A DNA stretch of 35,740 nucleotides from Prevotella sp. (GTDB taxonomy: Bacteria; Bacteroidota; Bacteroidia; Bacteroidales; Bacteroidaceae). Positions 31,815 to 35,740 of this stretch are shown piece by piece. The notes below the pieces were generated by a model. That model was given only the letters and a program-made list of their open reading frames with translations, had not been told where the DNA came from and searched no databases. The translations under genes were made by a program, and so were the position numbers. Positions within the stretch are counted from its first letter, which is position 1. The number at the start of each line of letters is the position of its first letter. The stretch covers positions 1 to 35,740 of the forward strand of contig JAGAAJ010000100.1 in NCBI GenBank assembly GCA_017615355.1, in the 5' to 3' direction.

Positions 31815-33649
31815 AACATCTACCAATATTTATTCTGACGGCTGTCACCCTGCCCGTCACAGCACAGAATGCTGTGGTGGAAGAGTCTGTAGTAGATGTT
31901 GTCTGCGACAGCCGTACCCATGCTATTCAGAATTTCAAGGAAGTGACGACTATTCTTAACGAGCATGGAGCAGATCTAGCCACGTTCGTCTGTTCGTGTA
32001 GCAAAAACGACAAACTGACAGCGTTTAAAGGACAAGTGACGGATAGCTCAGGTCGCGTCATCCGAAAAATCAAGGAGAGTGAGTTGAAACAAACGGAGTA
32101 TTCGCCCTATCTCGCCATTGATGACTATAAGGTGTATTATGACTACACGCCACCAGTCTATCCTGTCACCATTACCTATGAATGGGCGATTGACAGCCAC
32201 GATAATCTAATAGAGTTTCCCAGTTTCTGTCCGCAGACCGACTACGATGTCAGCGTCAAGCGGGCTTCATACACCCTTACTGCCCCTAAGGAACTTGCTG
32301 TCCGTCATGCACTACAAAATATTGACAAGACAGTAAACGTTAGCGAGAACTCTAACGGTTCTCAGATTCTCAGTCTTGAACTCTCCGACTTGCCCGCATT
32401 GAAGTATGAACCCTATTCCCGTCCTCTTCGTGAACGTCTGCCAATGGCCTATTTCGCACCTACAGACTTTACATACTATGGTACTCAGGGGAGCATGAAG
32501 GACTGGACGGAATACGGAAAATGGGAATACAGCCTTATCAATGGAAGCGAAATACTGCCTGATGCCGTATGTCATGAACTGCACCAGCTGACAGATGATT
32601 TGAAGACAGATCGTGAAAAGATTGAGGCACTCTACCAAAGACTTGAAAAGACCACCCGCTACGTCGCCATCCTCCTTGGTATCGGAGGTCAGAAGCCAGC
32701 CTCTGCTGCTGACGTCTGCAAAAGCGGTTTCGGCGACTGTAAGGGGTTGTCGAACTATATGCGTGCTATGTTAAAAGAGGTAGGAATCCCCTCCAATTAT
32801 ATTACCATCAGCACCAGCAACCGACGGCTACTGAAAGACTTCGCCAGCGTAGGACAGATGAACCACGTCATCCTGCAAGTGCCGCTTCAGGGTGATACGC
32901 TCTGGCTGGAGTGTACCAATCCGCAACTGCCTATGGGATATGTCCATGAGGACATTGCCGGCCATAATGCCATTGAGGTCAGTAAGGCAGGAGGTCGGTT
33001 AGTGCAACTGCCCGTCTATGCCGACAGCGCGAATCTGATGCACAGCAAAATCTCCATCCAGCTAGATTCGAAAGGTGCAGCAGACGTGTCATTGTTACAA
33101 GACTCCCATAACTGGCAGTATGAAAATAACATCCCATTAATGAAAATGGATGAAAAAGACCGTCATAAGACTTTACAGCGGATGATTCGTGTGCCTCAGG
33201 CAGAAATCGGACGCATGGATGTCAAGGAGGACGGTGCCACCATCACTGTCGATGCTGAGGTCAGAAGCCAACGGTATGCCACTGTCACAGGTCAGCGGCT
33301 CTTCGTTCCCATTTGTCCCATTCATAATGGTTACAGCACGCCCCCCACACTCCCCAATCGTCAGGAGGACATTTATTTGAAGGCAGGCTACTTGGATAGA
33401 GATGAAATAACCCTCACTATCCCGGAAGGCTATGACATTGAGGCCCGCCCCAATGATATTTCAATAGAGCATCCCTTCGGCAGATTCTCCTTTACCATAA
33501 GAAGTGAAGGAAATGAGATACACATACAGAATAGTTTGCTGATGAAATCAGGAACTTACGACAAATCGCTGTATCCTCAATTCATAGAATTTATTAAAAC
33601 TGTCAGCAGTATATACAGCCAGAAAGTTGTTCTTAAAAACAATTTGTAA
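31811..33649 (+). CDS. Secreted DUF3857/transglutaminase-like protein, apparently active
   Basis: The 612-residue product has a signal peptide ending PVTAQ, a DUF3857 domain (about 25-230, with VIRKIKESELKQ and PVTITYEWAID), and a transglutaminase-like core where the catalytic cysteine (GFGDCKGLSNYM, about residue 309), histidine (MNHVIL, about 350) and the third strand (LWLECTNP, about 366) are in the expected order. The C-terminal third is a beta domain. Such cores act as cysteine proteases or acyl transferases; the reaction here is not known. The start overlaps the stop of the upstream paralogue. The two proteins are clearly related in domain order but diverged in sequence. Confidence 0.85.
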   Translation: MKHLPIFILTAVTLPVTAQNAVVEESVVDVVCDSRTHAIQNFKEVTTILNEHGADLATFVCSCSKNDKLTAFKGQVTDSSGRVIRKIKESELKQTEYSPYLAIDDYKVYYDYTPPVYPVTITYEWAIDSHDNLIEFPSFCPQTDYDVSVKRASYTLTAPKELAVRHALQNIDKTVNVSENSNGSQILSLELSDLPALKYEPYSRPLRERLPMAYFAPTDFTYYGTQGSMKDWTEYGKWEYSLINGSEILPDAVCHELHQLTDDLKTDREKIEALYQRLEKTTRYVAILLGIGGQKPASAADVCKSGFGDCKGLSNYMRAMLKEVGIPSNYITISTSNRRLLKDFASVGQMNHVILQVPLQGDTLWLECTNPQLPMGYVHEDIAGHNAIEVSKAGGRLVQLPVYADSANLMHSKISIQLDSKGAADVSLLQDSHNWQYENNIPLMKMDEKDRHKTLQRMIRVPQAEIGRMDVKEDGATITVDAEVRSQRYATVTGQRLFVPICPIHNGYSTPPTLPNRQEDIYLKAGYLDRDEITLTIPEGYDIEARPNDISIEHPFGRFSFTIRSEGNEIHIQNSLLMKSGTYDKSLYPQFIEFIKTVSSIYSQKVVLKNNL

Positions 33650-33822
33650 TACTTTGACCCCCGCTGACAGCAAGTAATCAGAAGCAAAAAAACAAGCAAG
33701 GTATGAACATAAGGCACTGCCCTGATTCGGTGCACTGGTTTGATGCTCAAAGGGAGTAACGAAACGTGACACCCTTGATGGAGATAAAACCACCATCGCG
33801 ATTCGCGACTCTGCCTCAGGCG

Positions 33823-33850
33823 AATGTAGGCGAAATATTTCGCTTACATT
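33823..33850. repeat. 28-bp near-perfect palindrome
   Basis: AATGTA-G-GCGAAATATTTCGC-T-TACATT reads the same on both strands apart from one position pair. It could be a dimeric regulator site or a hairpin. It lies about 170 bases after the stop of the second DUF3857 gene, with no T run after it. Confidence 0.6.
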
Positions 33851-33874
33851 GGAAAGAAATACAGCTAATTTGAG

Positions 33875-33917
33875 GCCTTAACGTCACCACGTCACCGTCA
33901 CCAACGTCACCAAGGCC
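33875..33917. repeat. CGTCACC cluster enclosed by GGCCTT/AAGGCC
   Basis: Four CGTCACC motifs (starting 33882, 33890, 33896 and 33905) are enclosed by GGCCTT and AAGGCC, which could close a hairpin. Nothing coding is seen. Confidence 0.6.
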
Positions 33918-33980
33918 ATCGTCTGCTGTGTTTCCCTGATCTGCGTCAGCTGAAATTTCAGCCCACGTTCGCTTTCTCTG

Positions 33981-34100
33981 ACTCTCAGGAGCCTCCAAAA
34001 TATGCTGCGGAGCCTCCAAAATTTCCTGAGGAGCTTCTTTGTATTGCTGAGGAGCCTCCTTATTCTGCTGAGGAGGCTCTTTTTTTGCTGCGGAGCCTCC
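33981..34100. repeat. Tandem array of 20-22 bp GCTGAGGAGCCTCC units
   Basis: Six units with the core CTG(A/C)GGAGCCTCC follow each other, the same family as the array at 4391-4542, nearly 30 kb away. Units vary in the A/T-rich half (AAAATAT, TTTGTATT, TTATTCT). CCTACAT and GTGTAGG motifs follow, as at the other site. Confidence 0.8.
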
Positions 34101-34132
34101 AATTCTTTCACAAAATCAATAATATTGCAAAA

Positions 34133-34228
34133 CAACCTACATACCTACATTTTTGCATCTATCATCCTTATCTTCAAAGGTTTATAGAGTGTAGGCAGCC
34201 TACACTTTTTTCTTCATACCTACACTAA
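34133..34228. repeat. CCTACA/TGTAGG motifs including a 19-bp palindrome
   Basis: Two CCTACAT motifs (34134-34150) are followed by AGTGTAGGCAGCCTACACT (34188-34206), a palindrome with 9-bp arms around a single A, and ACCTACACT (about 34219-34227). Confidence 0.75.
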
Positions 34229-34310
34229 TTTCGGTTTTTATGACATAATTACGGAATTAATTCGTTCTACCACATTCATTATCAAGGTGTTCCTAAAAGT
34301 TTCCAACAAG

Positions 34311-34398
34311 GAAACAATTTGTTTCTAAGAAGGAAACACTTTGTTTCATAGGCAGAAACAAAATGTTTCTGAAGTGAAACATTTGCTGAAACAATTTC
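34311..34398. repeat. GAAACA...TGTTTC palindromes with 22-bp spacing
   Basis: Three 15-bp palindromes GAAACA-N3-TGTTTC start at 34311, 34333 and 34355, and GAAACA motifs follow at 34376 and 34388. The 22-bp period is close to two helical turns, as for arrays of protein-binding sites. Confidence 0.8.
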
Positions 34399-34466
34399 TC
34401 GCGCTATCCTTTCTTGCCCTCAGAATCTGCTCTCAAATGCCGCCTTAAGCCACCCCATCGTCGCAA

Positions 34467-34593
34467 AAGTGTAGGTAGGGTGTAGGTAAAGTGTAGGTAG
34501 GGTGTAGGTAGAGTGTAGGTTCAAAGGCATACCTACACTCAGCAACTATCTATATCTCAGCAAGATAATTCAAAAAGTGTAGGTATGTAGGTA
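34467..34593. repeat. Iteron-like 11-bp array RRGTGTAGGTA
   Basis: Five units of RRGTGTAGGTA follow each other at exactly 11 bp (34467-34521), then an inverted ACCTACACT (about 34531-34539) and a final AGTGTAGGTATGTAGGTA (34576-34593). The regular phase puts every copy on one face of the helix. No replication gene is in the window. Confidence 0.85.
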
Positions 34594-34698
34594 AAAATCA
34601 ACTTTTTTGAAAATAAATTTTGAGTCAACTTTCATACAAGCCGACTTTCAACCGCATTTGATTGAAAAAAAGAAAAAAGTCCAATTTTCCTGTTATCC

Positions 34699-34730
34699 TT
34701 TGGCCATTTATGGGATTGTTTGTATCTTTG
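34699..34730 (+). promoter_or_regulatory. Consensus promoter without an obvious gene
   Basis: TTTG (34699-34702), exactly 20 bases, TATCTTTG (34723-34730). Downstream is only a 13-codon frame (34757-34798, MKGTVGTGTCLTS) and a possible CCTCCTAA/TTAGGGAGG hairpin, then a second promoter at 34866. It may give a short RNA or add to expression of the 34914 gene. Confidence 0.65.
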
Positions 34731-34865
34731 CGGCATACTTGCGATTAGGAATACAAATGAAAGGGACGGTAGGGACTGGCACTTGTCTCACCTCCTAAAG
34801 AATAACGACGATGGCGGGTGGCGCTTGTTAGGGAGGAGCCTTGTTGAAAATAACACAGAAATATT

Positions 34866-34895
34866 TTTGCGTTTCAAGTTTTTTCCATATCTTTG
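34866..34895 (+). promoter_or_regulatory. Promoter of the small lipoprotein gene
   Basis: TTTG (34866-34869), 18 bases, TATCTTTG (34888-34895). The predicted start is around 34901, leaving a leader of about 12 nt to the ATG at 34914. This promoter is why the in-frame ATG at 34893, which lies inside the -7 box, is not used. Confidence 0.7.
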
Positions 34896-34913
34896 CCAAA
34901 AAAAATAGCAAAA

Positions 34914-35471
34914 ATGAAAACAATTCTCTATGTATTCGCTTTTCTTTGTTTGGTGAGTTGTAGAAATGAAGATAGTAATTCAATACATGAAATCTGCAGA
35001 TTCTATCTAACCTCTCATTCAGGCAGCGAATTGGGTTTGACCCAGATTTACGATGATGGAACTATACGAGTGTGTACAGGATACCAAGAAGGGGAATATC
35101 AAGATACATTACTACATCTGCTGTTTAACAAAATACCTGTAAGAAGTTATGACAAAGACATGTTTAGTAAATATCGTGCACAAGTAGATGGTAAAATGAG
35201 CGTTTTTGCATTGATGAGATTAAAAAACATGCTTTCTGCTGTGAGTAATGAAAAACATGTCATTCAGGAATCGGAAGATTGCGTATTTTTTGCATGGATA
35301 GGCGTTATTATAGCAGGTGAAAAAGAATGGTCATTTTACAATTTTGATATTGATGGAGAGATGAAAAAACTCTATTATTACTTGGGGGATCTTTCCTTAA
35401 AACTTCTTCAAAGCAAAGCTGTTAGTAAGATTTATTTATATCCTTTTTCAGGAATCAGGCGGACATATTAA
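34914..35471 (+). CDS. Small AT-rich predicted lipoprotein, unknown family
   Basis: The 185-residue product has a short lipoprotein signal ending FLCLVSC (Cys16), followed by RNEDSN. The rest has mixed strands and helices (FYLTSHSGSELGLTQIYDDGTIRV; later MKKLYYYLGDLSLKLL) and no motif I recognise. The coding region is clearly richer in A and T than the SusCD operon or the housekeeping genes, and it lies between a repeat-rich stretch and a possible transposase, which suggests transfer. It has its own promoter and terminator and so is a single-gene unit. Confidence 0.75.
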   Translation: MKTILYVFAFLCLVSCRNEDSNSIHEICRFYLTSHSGSELGLTQIYDDGTIRVCTGYQEGEYQDTLLHLLFNKIPVRSYDKDMFSKYRAQVDGKMSVFALMRLKNMLSAVSNEKHVIQESEDCVFFAWIGVIIAGEKEWSFYNFDIDGEMKKLYYYLGDLSLKLLQSKAVSKIYLYPFSGIRRTY

Positions 35472-35541
35472 ATCGCTTGGCTCGTCCAAGAACCGTCCCC
35501 GCCGATCTTAACCAGCGAAAATGGCTAAAGATACTGACAGG

Positions 35542-35566
35542 GCCTGTCTTCTGACAGGCTTTTTTA
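35542..35566 (+). terminator. Intrinsic terminator of the small lipoprotein gene
   Basis: GCCTGTC (35542-35548), TTCT, GACAGGC (35553-35559), then seven T residues. A perfect 7-bp GC-rich stem followed by a T run is a standard terminator. It lies 70 bases after the stop codon. Confidence 0.9.
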
Positions 35567-35681
35567 TGCCCAACCAACAATTTTCCATGAGGCACAACGT
35601 GCAGTTTTATATAACCAATTGATTTGCAATGTTTTTTGTTTTTGCCTCTTTTGCATATTTTCCATAGGTAACTGATGTGGC

Positions 35682-35705
35682 TTTCGAAATAATGTCGTAA
35701 CTTTG
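35682..35705 (+). promoter_or_regulatory. Promoter of the gene entering at the right edge
   Basis: TAACTTTG (35698-35705) is a consensus -7 box. The -33 side is weak (a TTTC near 35682, with too short a spacer). An ATG follows at 35725. The repeated TTTTCCAT(G)AGG-like motif at about 35581 and 35659 may belong to the end of a mobile element. Confidence 0.5.
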
Positions 35706-35724
35706 CAAACGAAAACCAACAACT

Positions 35725-35740
35725 ATGTATTTGCGAACAA
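35725..35740 (+). CDS. Start of a gene cut by the window edge, possibly a transposase
   Basis: Only five codons, MYLRT, are seen, placed about 20 bases after a -7 box. From memory, transposases of the IS1634 type in Bacteroidales often begin this way, but five residues prove nothing. The position, after a terminator and an AT-rich non-coding stretch, would fit the left end of an insertion sequence. Confidence 0.25.

Noticed and set aside
34467-34521. Short direct repeats that might suggest a CRISPR array
   Set aside because: Units are 11 bp and contiguous, with no spacers and no cas genes in the window.

Overview
The window looks like a chromosomal segment from a Bacteroidales gut or rumen bacterium, most likely Prevotella or a close relative. 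The reasons are two SusC/SusD-type pairs, lipoprotein signals with acidic residues after the lipobox cysteine, promoters of the Bacteroidetes type (TTTG, about 20 bases, TAnnTTTG), no consistent Shine-Dalgarno sites, and secreted proteins ending in a 'DGRKV/LQGRK ... GI' C-terminal motif. The genus is inferred, not proven. I saw no tRNA, rRNA or CRISPR array.

Layout. (1) 1-4200, minus strand: housekeeping genes. acpP is on its own. A tightly coupled run follows in transcription order: U32-family protein, sufE, ruvB, coaD, ybeY. The U32 gene carries an in-frame palindromic repeat whose relative lies just downstream of acpP at the window edge. (2) 4200-4700: non-coding, with TGTAGG motifs, a 21-22 bp tandem repeat array and a strong promoter. 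(3) 4701-8861: a 1386-residue secreted modular protein, closed by a hairpin terminator. (4) 9131-26650, plus strand: a compact seven-gene set in the order FAS1 lipoprotein, SusC, SusD, FAS1 lipoprotein, FAS1 lipoprotein, SusC, SusD. A DUF2461 gene follows closely. No glycoside hydrolase, sulfatase, protease or regulator is present, so this resembles a polysaccharide-utilisation-type uptake locus in which fasciclin-domain lipoproteins take the place of the usual surface glycan-binding proteins. (5) 27384-29115: exact 22-bp direct repeats, copying the 3' end of the DUF2461 gene, bracket a 1.7-kb segment with one secreted-protein gene on the minus strand. A possible decayed topoisomerase IB fragment follows. 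(6) 29327-29776: a promoter, a leader that can form either a long hairpin or a terminator, and a second promoter. (7) 29835-33649: two overlapping genes for secreted DUF3857/transglutaminase-like proteins, the first apparently without catalytic residues and the second with them. (8) 33650-34900: 1.2 kb of stacked repeat families. (9) 34914-35471: an AT-rich lipoprotein gene, a terminator, and then the first codons of another gene, possibly a transposase.

How the parts may work together. The 9131-26650 operon would build two outer-membrane TonB-dependent uptake channels (SusC) with lids (SusD) and three surface FAS1 lipoproteins that may bind ligand or help adhesion. The upstream secreted protein, with three similar beta-sandwich-like modules, could be a partner adhesin or binding protein. 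The ligand cannot be told from sequence. The most unusual features are the operon's FAS1 content, repeat DNA that encodes lipoprotein signal peptides, the 22-bp-flanked insertion, the switch-like leader upstream of the DUF3857 pair, and one repeat combination (GGAGCCTCC units with GTGTAGG motifs) found at three separated sites.
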